DNA from: an uncultured Marinobacter sp.
GTDB lineage: Bacteria > Pseudomonadota > Gammaproteobacteria > Pseudomonadales > Oleiphilaceae
Length of the DNA: 64,000 nucleotides
Assembly (NCBI RefSeq): GCF_947488835.1
Contig: NZ_CANLBK010000001.1
Coordinates: forward strand, 1,240,001-1,304,000
Direction of reading: 5' to 3'
A model generated the notes under the pieces. That model saw nothing but the letters and a program-made list of their open reading frames with translations, searched no databases and was not told the DNA's origin. Positions 10,807 to 19,599 of this stretch are shown in pieces. Position numbers and translations under genes: made by a program. How positions within the stretch are numbered: the first letter of the stretch is position 1; every line of letters begins with the position of its first letter.

Positions 10807-12606
10807 TCAGAACGAGAAAGACTCTTCCGGCATATCCAGCAGAGTATCAGCCCCTGCCAGCATGGTTACTGCGTGAGTCTTGGTACGCGGCAGCATGCGG
10901 GTGAAGTAGAAGCGTGCAGTTTGCAGCTTGGCCTTATAGAAGGCCTCTTCGCTTGTGCCAGCGTCCAGCTTATCCTGCGCAAGCTTGGCCATGCGCGCCC
11001 ACAGATATGCAAAGACTGCATAACCGGAGTACATCAGATAATCAACAGAGGCAGCACCCACTTCTTCACGATTCTTCATGGCGGTCATGCCCACTTTCAT
11101 GGTCAGATCGCCCCACTCCTTGTTCAGCGCCGCAAGCGGCTCAACGAACTGCTTCAGCTGCTCGTTGTCGGCATTTTCCTTGCAGAAGGTGTGAACCTGC
11201 TTGGTAAAGCCTTTCAGCGACTCGCCCTGGGTCATCAGAACCTTACGGCCCAGTAGATCCAGCGCCTGAATACCGGTAGTGCCCTCGTAAATCATGCCAA
11301 TACGAGCATCACGTACGTTCTGCTCCATGCCCCACTCGGAGATGTAACCGTGACCACCAAACACCTGCATGCCCAGGTTGGCCGCTTCATAACCGATCTC
11401 GGTCAGGAACGCCTTGGCGATCGGAGTCAGGAAGCCTAGTGCTTCGTCAGCTTCTTTGCGCTCTTCGTCTGTTTTACCACGTCCAACGAGATCCGCCTTC
11501 TGTGCAGTCAGGTAGATCAGTGCACGGGCGCCTTCTGCAACGGCTTTCTGAGTCAGCAGCATGCGTCGCACATCCGGGTGCACAATAATCGGGTCGGCAT
11601 AGCCTTCCGGATTCTTTGGACCACTCAGTGAGCGCATGGCCAGACGATCTTTGGCGTATGCCAGTGACCCCTGGAAGCCCATTTCCGCAGCACCCAGGCC
11701 CTGGATAGCAGTACCGATACGGGCCACGTTCATGAAGGTGAACATGCAATTCAGGCCGCGGTTCTCAGGCCCGATCAGCCAGCCTTTGGCGCCATCGAAG
11801 TTCATCACACAGGTAGCATTACCGTGAATACCCATTTTGTGCTCGATAGAACCACAGGATACGGCGTTGCGCTCACCAGCAGATCCGTCTGCTGAGGGCA
11901 GGCACTTGGGTACGATAAACAAGGAAATGCCCTTGGTACCTTCAGGTGCACCCGGCAGACGAGCCAGAACGATGTGAATAATGTTGTCGGTCATGTCGTG
12001 TTCACCGGCCGAGATGAAAATCTTGGTGCCGGTAATGCTGTAAGAGCCGTCTGCATTAGGCTCTGCCTTGGTACGCAGGGTGCCCAGATCCGAGCCGCAA
12101 TGGGCTTCGGTCAGACACATGGTACCTGTCCACTCACCGCTGATCATTTTGGTAAGATAAGTTTGCTTCTGCTCTTCAGTACCATGCGCTTCCACAGTGT
12201 TGATAGCGCCGTGGCTCAGGCCAGGGTACATACCCCAGGACCAGTTGGCGGTGCCATTCAGCTCGCTCATCACAATACCCAGCGAGTCTGGCAGGCCTTG
12301 ACCACCGTAGTTGGGATCAGCTGCCAGCGACGGCCAGCCACCTTCAACATACTGGTCGTAAGCTTCTTTAAAGCCAGCCGGTGTTTTAACGCCGTCTTCG
12401 CTCCATGTGCAGCCTTCTCTGTCGCCTACCGGATTCAGCGGTGACAGTACCTGCTCAGCAAACTTTGCACCTTCCTGGATGATGGCATCAACCATATCCG
12501 GAGTTGCGTCTTCAGCGCCTTCCAGATTGGCGTAGTGGGCCTCGCTGTCGAGCAGCTCGTTCATTACGAATTTGATATCACGCAGGGGCGCTTTGTACTC
12601 AGGCAT
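10807..12606 (-). CDS. Acyl-CoA dehydrogenase, second paralogue
   Basis: A 599-residue paralogue of the adjacent dehydrogenase with the same architecture: N-terminal extension ([17 protein letters not shown]), the FAD-binding block ([32 protein letters not shown]), the catalytic Glu in [13 protein letters not shown], and the extra C-terminal helical domain. Having two tandem copies suggests different chain-length preferences. The ATG at 12606 is preceded by GAGGTGG at good spacing. Two PsrA-like boxes lie 100-125 bp upstream, which suggests induction by long-chain fatty acids. In P. aeruginosa, genes of this type also lie beside the bio cluster, so the placement looks ancestral. Confidence 0.9.
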   Translation of the reverse strand: MPEYKAPLRDIKFVMNELLDSEAHYANLEGAEDATPDMVDAIIQEGAKFAEQVLSPLNPVGDREGCTWSEDGVKTPAGFKEAYDQYVEGGWPSLAADPNYGGQGLPDSLGIVMSELNGTANWSWGMYPGLSHGAINTVEAHGTEEQKQTYLTKMISGEWTGTMCLTEAHCGSDLGTLRTKAEPNADGSYSITGTKIFISAGEHDMTDNIIHIVLARLPGAPEGTKGISLFIVPKCLPSADGSAGERNAVSCGSIEHKMGIHGNATCVMNFDGAKGWLIGPENRGLNCMFTFMNVARIGTAIQGLGAAEMGFQGSLAYAKDRLAMRSLSGPKNPEGYADPIIVHPDVRRMLLTQKAVAEGARALIYLTAQKADLVGRGKTDEERKEADEALGFLTPIAKAFLTEIGYEAANLGMQVFGGHGYISEWGMEQNVRDARIGMIYEGTTGIQALDLLGRKVLMTQGESLKGFTKQVHTFCKENADNEQLKQFVEPLAALNKEWGDLTMKVGMTAMKNREEVGAASVDYLMYSGYAVFAYLWARMAKLAQDKLDAGTSEEAFYKAKLQTARFYFTRMLPRTKTHAVTMLAGADTLLDMPEESFSF

Positions 12607-12925
12607 TTAAACCACCTCGGTTTTCGGTCTTGGCTGAAAAAGTAATAACAGCTCGCGGCCTTGGGTTTGCTCAGACACTGCAACAGGATGCGCTGCAGCA
12701 TTAATTAAACACTTGTTTGAAACATACGTTTAGAGGCACAGAATTGTCAATAGCCGGGCGAATAATTTGTGTAGATTTTGGTCACCAGAGCACTCTTCAG
12801 CGGCTCAATCCAAACCTGAAAACCCAACGGGCACCCGCGGTTAGCCAGCACTCGAATCGATACAGGCATTTATGGATTTGTAACGGGAGAGGCCCAAGTT
12901 AATAGCAGGCTAACAGATGATAAAT
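12607..12925. other. 319-bp intergenic region, divergent-side leader of dehydrogenase
   Basis: Apart from the two PsrA-like boxes at 12706-12732, I see no gene, strong hairpin or RNA here. The right half (12733-12925) runs to the 3' end of the metalloprotease gene and shows nothing I can interpret. Confidence 0.6.
12706..12732 (-). promoter_or_regulatory. Two overlapping PsrA-like operator boxes
   Basis: TAAAC-ACTT-GTTTG (12706-12719) and GAAAC-ATAC-GTTTA (12719-12732) are back-to-back palindromes sharing one base. Both fit the (G/C)AAAC-N2-4-GTTT(G/C) pattern described for PsrA, the TetR-family fatty-acid-responsive regulator of Pseudomonas and relatives. The first extends to TGTTTGAA on its right half. 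They stand about 100-125 bp upstream of the dehydrogenase start. Regulation of beta-oxidation genes by PsrA is established in the group; binding here is inferred. Confidence 0.6.
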
Positions 12926-13759
12926 TCAGACTGAAATGGGTAGAAACCCATCCCCTGAGGAGGCAGACTCTGGCCCAAACGCTGCAATATTCTGATAGGA
13001 ATTCCTGGCCTGCAGCGCAGCTCTGGGCAATGGCTGATCAGCGCTACTCTGAGAGCGCTCACCCTGCTCGGCACCGGATGGTGCTTCGTCACTTTCACTC
13101 GCAGCAGTCGCCGGCTTATCTGCATTGGAGTCAGAAGATTTCTGCTCCAGGGCAAGCTCGGACTGGGCCTGCAGCATAACCTGCATGGCTTGAGCGGCCA
13201 CAGCGCGATCCTGACCGGAAGGTTCTGCCGGCGCCATCGCTGCCGAGCGCACCACCCGCATTTTTTCGATGGTTGCCTGAGGGTCGCCGTTGACGGGTGA
13301 CATATCAATCGACACTTCGCCACCCACCGCGTATTGGGCACCATCGGGCCCCCGCTGATAGGAAAGTGATATCGCACCCGCATATTGACCACCCACTGCC
13401 TGATGCGCAGCTTCATGGGCACGCACTTCACGATCCCGGGCTTTGAGCTCGGTAAGTTCCTTCAGCTCCGCCTCATCCAGACCGCCGACCTTTTTTTCCG
13501 AGGCATCCGCTTCTACAGCCTTGCGGTTTGCACCCGATGATTCGTTTTCATCTGCAGCCGAAACGGCTTGCCTGCCGGTTTCCGAAGGCGCCTCACCCGT
13601 CGCATTGCCAGTGTTGCGAGACTCGCGGACAGCCGGAGCAAGAGGATTATAAGTTGAGTTCGATAACGGGCCGGATGATTCGCTGGCTGGAGGGCTGCCA
13701 GAACCACTCCTGGTGGAGTAGCTTGATATTGCTGGGGGAAGTGACGAAAGCGGACTCAC
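12926..13759 (-). CDS. Putative metalloprotease, SprA-related (CJM1_0395 family)
   Basis: A 277-residue protein with a low-complexity Ser/Ala/Pro-rich N-terminus (1-85), an acidic-basic coiled stretch (LDEAELKELTELKARDREV), and the HExxH zinc motif HEAAH at about residue 119. The conserved GGQYAGAISLSYQRGPDGAQYAVGG region follows, with VSIDMSPV and the C-terminal helix rich in Ala and Gln. This is the hallmark set of the SprA-like putative metallopeptidases, whose substrates are unknown. The C-terminal 90 residues are low complexity. It lies 11 bp downstream of the small rod-like protein gene and probably shares its transcript. Confidence 0.8.
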   Translation of the reverse strand: MSPLSSLPPAISSYSTRSGSGSPPASESSGPLSNSTYNPLAPAVRESRNTGNATGEAPSETGRQAVSAADENESSGANRKAVEADASEKKVGGLDEAELKELTELKARDREVRAHEAAHQAVGGQYAGAISLSYQRGPDGAQYAVGGEVSIDMSPVNGDPQATIEKMRVVRSAAMAPAEPSGQDRAVAAQAMQVMLQAQSELALEQKSSDSNADKPATAASESDEAPSGAEQGERSQSSADQPLPRAALQARNSYQNIAAFGPESASSGDGFLPISV

Positions 13760-13770
13760 GACAAAAATGC

Positions 13771-14016
13771 TCAGACCACTATGTCGAGCAGCGTGCCAAG
13801 GGTTTCATCGGCAACTTTCACCACCTGCGACGAGGCCTCAACGCTACGCTCGTAGAGTTTCAGGTCCATAATCGGCTCAATCAGGCTGCTTCCGGTTTCT
13901 GCGCTACCTTGAGGGCCATCCGCACCCGCACGGGCAATTTTGCGGGCGGCATTTTCCATGCCGTACATGCCGTCCTGAATACCTTGCATGCCAATTGCGA
14001 GTGTATTATTGATCAT
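13771..14016 (-). CDS. Small protein resembling flagellar rod/FlgC ends
   Basis: The 81-residue product starts with NTLAIGMQGIQDGMYGMENAARKIARAG and ends with DLKLYERSVEASSQVVKVADETLGTLLDIVV. These resemble the N- and C-terminal D0 helices of flagellar rod and hook proteins (FlgC, FlgG type) joined with almost no middle domain. Proteins of this kind are annotated as uncharacterised in related genomes. No flagellar cluster is nearby; only motA and motB occur in the window, 26 kb away. It precedes the SprA-like metalloprotease on the same strand. The resemblance is by eye, so function is open. Confidence 0.65.
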   Translation of the reverse strand: MINNTLAIGMQGIQDGMYGMENAARKIARAGADGPQGSAETGSSLIEPIMDLKLYERSVEASSQVVKVADETLGTLLDIVV

Positions 14017-14067
14017 AACTGCAGTTTCCGGTGACCATTAATTGACACTATTAGGGCATATTATTGA

Positions 14068-14760
14068 TCAATTTTCAAACAGTGAATCAATATTTAGGTA
14101 CTCGCTCAAGGTTTTGGGGTTGGCCTCCTCGATCCAGGGTATTACCCCAAGGCAAGGGGTTGGGAGCTGCCCCATCAGATAGCTCAGGGTTTCCTGCTCA
14201 CAACTCATTGCCACAGATTCGGTGCGGTTAGCCACCCACCCTGCCAGCACCAAGCCATCGTTAAGAATTGCTTCTGCCGTTAACAAGGCATGATTGATAC
14301 ACCCCAGTTTGAGCGAAACCACCAGAAGCACCGGCACCCCCAGCTCACGAGGCACTGCAGAGTACACTTCCCGGTCGTTCAGCGGCACTCGCCAGCCACC
14401 TGCACCTTCAATAAGCAAAAGGTCCGCCGGCCGCATCTGCATGCCACGACTAAAGCCAATCAACCGATCCGCGGTTACAGCTCGCCCGGCTTGCACAGCT
14501 GCGACATGGGGCGCAATGGCCGGTTCCAGAGCGATGGGGTTTACAAGATCGTAAGCGAGAGATTCCGTGGCCGCACGCTGGAGCATCAGAGCATCATCAT
14601 TCCGCAGCCCATCCGGCGTCTGGTCACAGCCGGAGGCAATAGGCTTCATACCCAAGGTGCGCTTGCCGATCGCTTTCGCGGCTTCCAGAATTGCAGCAGA
14701 CACCATGGTCTTACCAACGCCGGTATCTGTTCCTGTCACAAAAAATGTTTTTTTAGCCAT
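14068..14760 (-). CDS. bioD: Dethiobiotin synthetase
   Basis: ATP-dependent carboxylation of 7,8-diaminopelargonic acid to dethiobiotin in the biotin pathway. The 230-residue protein carries the P-loop GTDTGVGKT at about 10-18, the conserved KPIASGC segment, and LLIEGAGGWRVPL near 115-127. It is the last gene of the bio block, 9 bp after bioC. bioA, the enzyme that makes its substrate, is not in the window. Confidence 0.96.
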   Translation of the reverse strand: MAKKTFFVTGTDTGVGKTMVSAAILEAAKAIGKRTLGMKPIASGCDQTPDGLRNDDALMLQRAATESLAYDLVNPIALEPAIAPHVAAVQAGRAVTADRLIGFSRGMQMRPADLLLIEGAGGWRVPLNDREVYSAVPRELGVPVLLVVSLKLGCINHALLTAEAILNDGLVLAGWVANRTESVAMSCEQETLSYLMGQLPTPCLGVIPWIEEANPKTLSEYLNIDSLFEN

Positions 14761-14769
14761 AAAAGCCAG

Positions 14770-15618
14770 TCAGCCCATTTGTTTATTAATCATTGTATTG
14801 CCGTTGGCGTCAGGACCTGACCAGTAAACCCAGGCTGCTTCGTAGCTTGCCATAACACCTCCCTCTGGGGCTGCAGGGTAATGCTGGCACATAGCGCGAA
14901 AGCGGCCTGGTGCTGTTACCGTTTGGCGCCTGTCGGCATGTTTGTAGCCCGCACCTAATTGCTTCAGCTCCGCTGCGAGAGAAAGGGGAGAAGCGTAAGG
15001 CAGAAGCAACGTACGCGTTTCAACATCGGCTCCGGGCAACTCATCGAGCACCGAGCACCTGAACGCTGCTTCCGTCTCAAACCGATTGATATGTCTCTGA
15101 CCCGGGTCCGCTTTCTGCCAAGCTTGATCCAATTCCTTCAAGGTTCCCTCCAGAAGCGTTGAAATCATTAATTTGCCTCCGGGCCTGAGCACCCGCCGAC
15201 ACTCCTGAAGAACTCTGGCTGGCGTCGCACACCACTGGATCATGAGATTACTGAAGATCAGATCACAGCTTTGGTCGGGCAACGGAATAGCCTCGGCATC
15301 CGCAACCACCCATGCGACGCCAGGAGGGCTATGCGCGCCCGCGTGCTCAATCATGCCGGGCGAAAGATCCATGCCTGTCACGCTCCCCGGGGGCATGAGA
15401 TTGGCCAACATGCGGGTAAACCAACCGGTGCCACAGCCAAGATCCAGAACGCGGGCGCGATCTGGATCAGTTTGCCCTTCCAGCCTCTCGAGCATCGCGT
15501 CGCCCATCAGCCGTTGCAAGCGGGACGCGCTCTCATAGGTGTCTCGGGCCTTACCGAACTCTCGAGCTATATCGCCCTTGCTTGCCGGGCAGGAAACAGT
15601 CGCTGCGAAAATACTCAT
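14770..15618 (-). CDS. bioC: Malonyl-ACP O-methyltransferase
   Basis: SAM-dependent methylation of malonyl-ACP, which disguises it so that fatty-acid synthesis can build the pimeloyl chain. The 282-residue protein has SAM motif I (LDLGCGTGWFTRML, about 59-72), a following acidic residue in GMDLSPGMIEHA, and LIFSNLMIQWC, which matches the BioC pattern. The start overlaps the stop of the hydrolase gene in ATGA. BioC plus a BioH-type esterase forms the pimeloyl module. Confidence 0.94.
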   Translation of the reverse strand: MSIFAATVSCPASKGDIAREFGKARDTYESASRLQRLMGDAMLERLEGQTDPDRARVLDLGCGTGWFTRMLANLMPPGSVTGMDLSPGMIEHAGAHSPPGVAWVVADAEAIPLPDQSCDLIFSNLMIQWCATPARVLQECRRVLRPGGKLMISTLLEGTLKELDQAWQKADPGQRHINRFETEAAFRCSVLDELPGADVETRTLLLPYASPLSLAAELKQLGAGYKHADRRQTVTAPGRFRAMCQHYPAAPEGGVMASYEAAWVYWSGPDANGNTMINKQMG

Positions 15619-16364
15619 GACGCCATACCATGGGAGGATTCGAGAAACTGCTCAATTACCGCTAAGCACTCATCTGCAAACACGCCACCTGGCCAATGGG
15701 CCATGCCGGGAATGCTGATTTCGATAGAAGAAGGTTGAGTTTCCAATGCGCCCGCCCAAGTCGACACCACCTGATCGCAGGCACCGGTTATATGAAGTAC
15801 AGGAACATTCACACGGGACCACAACAGGCGCTGATCACTTCGCTCCAGCCACTTGAGACTCTTCACCAAATTAGAATGAGCTACCGGCGCGCCCTGACCA
15901 AGCCAGATTTTAAGGCGCTGACGCTCGGCCACAGCGTTTGCTGAGCCACTTATCATCAACAGAAGAAAATGCATCCAGTAACGCTCAGGCTCACGTTTTA
16001 AACCTTTACTGAAGGCTCCGAACTCTTCCTCAGACATTCCGTTAAGCCAGCGTTCATCAGCAATAAACTTGGGAAAACCCGCCAGCGTGATCGCAGCAGG
16101 TACCGCGCTGGCGTTCCTGCTCGCGGCCGCCATAACAACCTGCGCGCCGAGAGACCACCCCATCCAGACCGAGGGCCCGGGATACCGGGATAAAAGCTCA
16201 TCGGCCACGTCCGCCACCGAATCGCAGCGTGCTATAAGGTCGTCATTCAGAGACACCACCTCAACCGTGCCTGGCCAGGACCGGTAAAGATCCTCCAACA
16301 TTTCTGCGCGTACACCCCAGCCTCCAACGACAACAAGGCGCCCGCCCTCTCGAGGAAAACTCAT
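15615..16364 (-). CDS. bioH: BioH-like alpha/beta hydrolase (pimeloyl-ACP methyl ester esterase)
   Basis: A 249-residue alpha/beta hydrolase whose likely role is to remove the methyl group from pimeloyl-ACP methyl ester. The nucleophile elbow is GWSLGA, with Ser near residue 90; the late His is probably in GMAHWPGGVF and the acid in HITGACDQVV. The sequence is diverged from E. coli BioH, so assignment rests on its place between bioF and bioC, as in Pseudomonas. ATG at 16364 is chosen because it overlaps the bioF stop as ATGA; an in-frame start at 16400 would invade bioF further. Confidence 0.8.
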   Translation of the reverse strand: MSFPREGGRLVVVGGWGVRAEMLEDLYRSWPGTVEVVSLNDDLIARCDSVADVADELLSRYPGPSVWMGWSLGAQVVMAAASRNASAVPAAITLAGFPKFIADERWLNGMSEEEFGAFSKGLKREPERYWMHFLLLMISGSANAVAERQRLKIWLGQGAPVAHSNLVKSLKWLERSDQRLLWSRVNVPVLHITGACDQVVSTWAGALETQPSSIEISIPGMAHWPGGVFADECLAVIEQFLESSHGMAS

Positions 16365-17536
16365 ACCGCAACACCCTCGCCAACCAGCAAGTGCCGACAA
16401 TCCGCCAGCGCCCGAATCAGGCTATCCAGATCCTCATGGGAATGAGCCGCGCTAAAGGTAACCCGCAATCGCGCCTCACCGGCTGGCACCGTTGGTGGAC
16501 GAATGGCCGTCACCAGCAACCCCCGCTCTTCAAGTGCCTGACTCAGCGCCAGAGCAGCCCAGTTGTCACCTACCATAATGGGTTGAATGGGTGTGCGTGA
16601 GGGCATAAGCGAGTAGCCCATAGCTATCGCTTCCTGCCGAAAGCGATCGATCAGACTCTGCAGGTGGGTTCGCCGCTCACTGCCCTGCTCTATCAAATCA
16701 ATACTGTTTAAACTGGCTAAAGCTAGTGCCGGAGGCATGGCCGTGGTGTAGATATAGGTACGAGCCTTCTGCACCAAATAATCCATCAACACCTCAGGCC
16801 CCGCCACAAACGCCCCACTGGTGCCCGCGGCCTTGCCCAAAGTGCCGATAAGAACCGGCACATCCTCTTCCGACAGACCAAGCTCAGCCACACTCCCCTG
16901 CCCACGCGGCCCTAGCACCCCGAAACCGTGAGCGTCGTCCACCACCAACAAAGCATCGTGCTCCCGACACACCGCCGCCAACTCCCGCAGCGGCGCCACA
17001 TCGCCATCCATACTGAACACACCGTCTGTTACCACCAGCTTGTGGCCCGACGTCTCAGCCAGCATGGCCGCAAGCGACCCTACATCCCCATGACCATACC
17101 GACGCACCTTCGCCCGACTAAGAATACAGCCATCGATAATAGAGGCATGATTCAGGCGATCCGAAAAAACCGTATCGCCACGCCCCACCAGCGCAGAAAT
17201 CACACCTAGATTAGCCATATAACCGGTAGAGAAAAACAACGCAGAACTTCGCCCGGTAAACGCCGCAAGACGTTCTTCCAACAAGTGATGCGCCTCATGG
17301 TGCCCACAAACAAGATGAGAAGCCGCACCACCCAACCCCGTTTTAGGCAAGGCATCTGTGAGAGCTTCAATATTGGAAGGGTGATTGGCAAGACCAAGGT
17401 AGTCGTTGCTGCAAAACGAAAGTAACCGCTTACCATTAGCGATCAAAACCGGCTGCTGAGGCCCGGAAATATGCCGGCGCGTTCTGTATAGCCCAGCCTG
17501 TTTTCGTTGTTCCAGTTCAGCGGTGAAATCACGCAC
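16361..17536 (-). CDS. bioF: 8-amino-7-oxononanoate synthase
   Basis: PLP enzyme that condenses pimeloyl-ACP and alanine. The 391-residue length is normal. Visible blocks are FCSNDYLGLANHP, FFSTGYMANLGV, SMDGDVAPL, VVDDAHGFGVLG and the PLP lysine in GTLGKAAGTSGAF. The only suitable start is a GTG at 17536; the nearby ATG is out of frame. It is translationally coupled to the following hydrolase gene. A 206-bp gap holding palindromic element C separates it from bioB upstream, so the mRNA between bioB and bioF is structured. Confidence 0.97.
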   Translation of the reverse strand: MRDFTAELEQRKQAGLYRTRRHISGPQQPVLIANGKRLLSFCSNDYLGLANHPSNIEALTDALPKTGLGGAASHLVCGHHEAHHLLEERLAAFTGRSSALFFSTGYMANLGVISALVGRGDTVFSDRLNHASIIDGCILSRAKVRRYGHGDVGSLAAMLAETSGHKLVVTDGVFSMDGDVAPLRELAAVCREHDALLVVDDAHGFGVLGPRGQGSVAELGLSEEDVPVLIGTLGKAAGTSGAFVAGPEVLMDYLVQKARTYIYTTAMPPALALASLNSIDLIEQGSERRTHLQSLIDRFRQEAIAMGYSLMPSRTPIQPIMVGDNWAALALSQALEERGLLVTAIRPPTVPAGEARLRVTFSAAHSHEDLDSLIRALADCRHLLVGEGVAV

Positions 17537-17617
17537 GAGTGAGCATCCAGAGAAACGACCAACGTGTGTATGTACTGGCCGGGAAATGATTGAGCGGAAG
17601 GCAACCGAATACTATGA

Positions 17618-17727
17618 GCAGCGGGTGGGGGCTTCTTCTCGGAATTGTAGAGGGCCAAGGACGGCCCGAAACAAGCGCACAGGGATGTGCTTGTAGCGTA
17701 TCCCGAGAAGAAGCCCCCACCCGCTGC
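17618..17727 (+). repeat. Long-stem palindromic element, copy C (bioB/bioF)
   Basis: Arms 17618-17642 and 17703-17727 pair perfectly over 25 bp around a 60-nt core (17643-17702). The core is a diverged version of copies A and B but keeps the layout: inner hairpin GGGCC-AAGGAC-GGCCC and a second hairpin CAAGCgCAC-AGGGAU-GUGCUUG. Both loops contain A-N-GGA, 21 nt apart. The second loop region GCACAGGGAUGU differs from the CsrA SELEX consensus RUACARGGAUGU at one position. The GGA strand is antisense to the bio mRNA. The stem could also attenuate bioF expression. Confidence 0.9.
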
Positions 17728-17742
17728 CTACTCGGTGTTTGT

Positions 17743-18801
17743 TTAAGCAGTTTGCCGAGAAGCGTCATAAAATAAATGTCGAGTAGCCTCGTGCTCCAAA
17801 GCCTCGACGATCACCTCTTCATCCTGCGCCTCAGAAGCACACTGCTCCCGCTTCTCCGGCCGAATCCCCAAGCGCCGGAACAACGCCATATCCGCATCCG
17901 CCTCCGGGTTCGAAGTCGTCAACAGCTTCTCGCCATAGAAAATCGAATTCGCCCCAGCCAGAAAACACAGCGCCTGCATCTGCTCATTCATCGTCTCCCG
18001 ACCCGCAGACAAACGCACATGGGAAGCCGGCATCATGATTCGAGCTACCGCAAGAACACGAATAAACTCAAACGGATCCAGATCCTCCACATCCTCCATC
18101 GGAGTTCCCTTCACCTTCACCAACATATTCACCGGCACACTTTCAGGATGTTGCGGAAGATTCGCCAGTTGAACCAACATGCCAACCCGATCATCCTCAT
18201 CTTCCCCCATACCCATAATACCGCCACAGCACACCTTCATACCGGCATTACGCACGTTTTCCAACGTATCCAGGCGATCCTGATAGGTACGAGTAGTAAT
18301 AATGTGGCTGTAGTACTTCTCGGAGGTATCCAGGTTATGGTTGTAGTAATCCAGACCAGCCTCAGCCAGCTCTGCCGCCTGCTCAGGCTTCAACATGCCC
18401 AGCGTCATGCAGGTCTCAAGGCCGAGGGATTTAACTTCCCGAACCATATCCAGAACATACGGCATATCCTTCACTGTAGGGCTACGCCATGCAGCGCCCA
18501 TACAGAAACGTGATGCGCCTTTTTCCCGCGCAGCCCGGGCCTCTGCAACCACCTTCTCAAGTTCCAGCAGCTTTTCCTTTTCCAGCCCGGTGTTGTAGTG
18601 ACCGCTCTGAGGGCAGTATTTGCAATCCTCCGGACATGCGCCTGTCTTGATAGAAAGCAGAGTGCTTACCTGCACCTCATTGGGATCAAAATTCTGGCGG
18701 TGTACCGACTGAGCACGGAACAACAAGTCATTAAACGGAAGCTCGAAAAGTGAGCGCGCTTCCTGAAGCGTCCAATCGTGACGTAATGCGGTGGCAGTCA
18801 T
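17743..18801 (-). CDS. bioB: Biotin synthase
   Basis: Radical-SAM enzyme that inserts sulfur into dethiobiotin. The 352-residue protein has the 4Fe-4S motif with Cys56, Cys60 and Cys63 (CPEDCKYC), and the conserved YYNHNLDTS and AGRETM segments. AGGA is 7 nt before the ATG on the minus strand. It is the first gene of the bio block, divergent from comF, with a BirA-type operator directly upstream. The C-terminal 40 residues are Glu/Ala-rich, as in relatives. Confidence 0.97.
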   Translation of the reverse strand: MTATALRHDWTLQEARSLFELPFNDLLFRAQSVHRQNFDPNEVQVSTLLSIKTGACPEDCKYCPQSGHYNTGLEKEKLLELEKVVAEARAAREKGASRFCMGAAWRSPTVKDMPYVLDMVREVKSLGLETCMTLGMLKPEQAAELAEAGLDYYNHNLDTSEKYYSHIITTRTYQDRLDTLENVRNAGMKVCCGGIMGMGEDEDDRVGMLVQLANLPQHPESVPVNMLVKVKGTPMEDVEDLDPFEFIRVLAVARIMMPASHVRLSAGRETMNEQMQALCFLAGANSIFYGEKLLTTSNPEADADMALFRRLGIRPEKREQCASEAQDEEVIVEALEHEATRHLFYDASRQTA

Positions 18802-18811
18802 GCAGAAGTCC

Positions 18812-18840
18812 TGTTAACCTTTTTCGGTCTCTGGGTTTAC
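18812..18840 (-). promoter_or_regulatory. BirA-type biotin operator between bioB and comF
   Basis: TGTTAACC (18812-18819), 14 nt, GGTTTAC (18834-18840). This matches the BirA operator pattern TTGTWAACC-N14-16-GGTTTACAA, with the two outermost right-hand bases changed. It lies 10 nt before bioB and 2 nt before the proposed comF start, so a bound repressor could block both directions. It implies that this organism's BirA keeps its DNA-binding domain. The operator is inferred by motif only. Confidence 0.62.
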
Positions 18841-18842
18841 GG

Positions 18843-19586
18843 ATGAATCAGATGATAAAGGGACTGAGCTGGCTGTCAACCTTAAATTCCAAACTGGTTA
18901 ACAGCGAGAAAACCAAAGGCGACTGTGTCGGCTGCCTTTCTTCTAATGCCAACAATGGTTTATGCGAATGTTGCCAGGCCGATCTTCCGGTTAACCGGTG
19001 GCACTGTCGCTGCTGTGCCCTACCAATGTCGCACGTCGGCAATGAGCTGGCGTGCGGCCACTGCCTGATATCACCGCCCCCCTTCGATCGCTCATTTATA
19101 CCCTGGCGCTACCAGTATCCGGTCGACGGCATGATCAGCCGATATAAATACAACCGGCAGCACAAGTTTGTCCGACCTCTGATTGCAGGCCTTACGGCCC
19201 ACCTCGAATCGACATTTCGGGATCAAACCCATGAAAAACCGCAGGTGCTCATTCCCTCACCCATGATTTCTGCGCGCCGTCGCGAGCGTGGGTTCAATCA
19301 GGCCCGGGATATAGCCGAACGGCTGGGGGATGCTCTGGATATTCCGGTCGATGCTGGGATTGTCCGCAGGGTTCGAAAAGTGCAGGCTCAGCGCGGTCTG
19401 AGCAGAGAAGCCAGGCTGCAAAATCTACGCGGCGTATTTGAGGTGTGTGCGAAGGTACCAGAGCGGATTGCCATTGTGGATGACGTGGTGACGACCGGAG
19501 CAACCGTAAGAATACTCGCGTCTGCTCTGCGGGACGCAGGCGCAAAAGAGATTCAGGTTTGGGCCTTGGCCAGAACGCCGGGATAA
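18843..19586 (+). CDS. comF: ComF family phosphoribosyltransferase-like protein
   Basis: A 247-residue protein with an N-terminal zinc ribbon (Cys pairs in CVGC, CECC, CRCC and ACGHC within the first 80 residues) and a C-terminal PRTase-type domain with the PRPP loop VAIVDDVVTTGATV at about 212-225. In naturally transformable bacteria ComF is needed for DNA uptake; elsewhere the family (GntX) has roles in utilisation or is unassigned. ATG at 18843 is chosen because an upstream in-frame ATG lies inside bioB on the opposite strand. The gene is convergent with the FAD oxidoreductase. Confidence 0.9.
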   Translation: MNQMIKGLSWLSTLNSKLVNSEKTKGDCVGCLSSNANNGLCECCQADLPVNRWHCRCCALPMSHVGNELACGHCLISPPPFDRSFIPWRYQYPVDGMISRYKYNRQHKFVRPLIAGLTAHLESTFRDQTHEKPQVLIPSPMISARRRERGFNQARDIAERLGDALDIPVDAGIVRRVRKVQAQRGLSREARLQNLRGVFEVCAKVPERIAIVDDVVTTGATVRILASALRDAGAKEIQVWALARTPG

Positions 19587-19599
19587 AACTTCCTGGCTG

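Noticed and set aside
8879..12606. Long plus-strand frames opposite the two dehydrogenase genes
   Set aside because: They are antisense shadows of high-GC coding DNA; the minus-strand frames have complete family motifs.
17529..17768. Minus-strand frame between bioF and bioB
   Set aside because: It is generated by element C and flanks; composition is Arg/Pro-rich and has no family resemblance or ribosome site.
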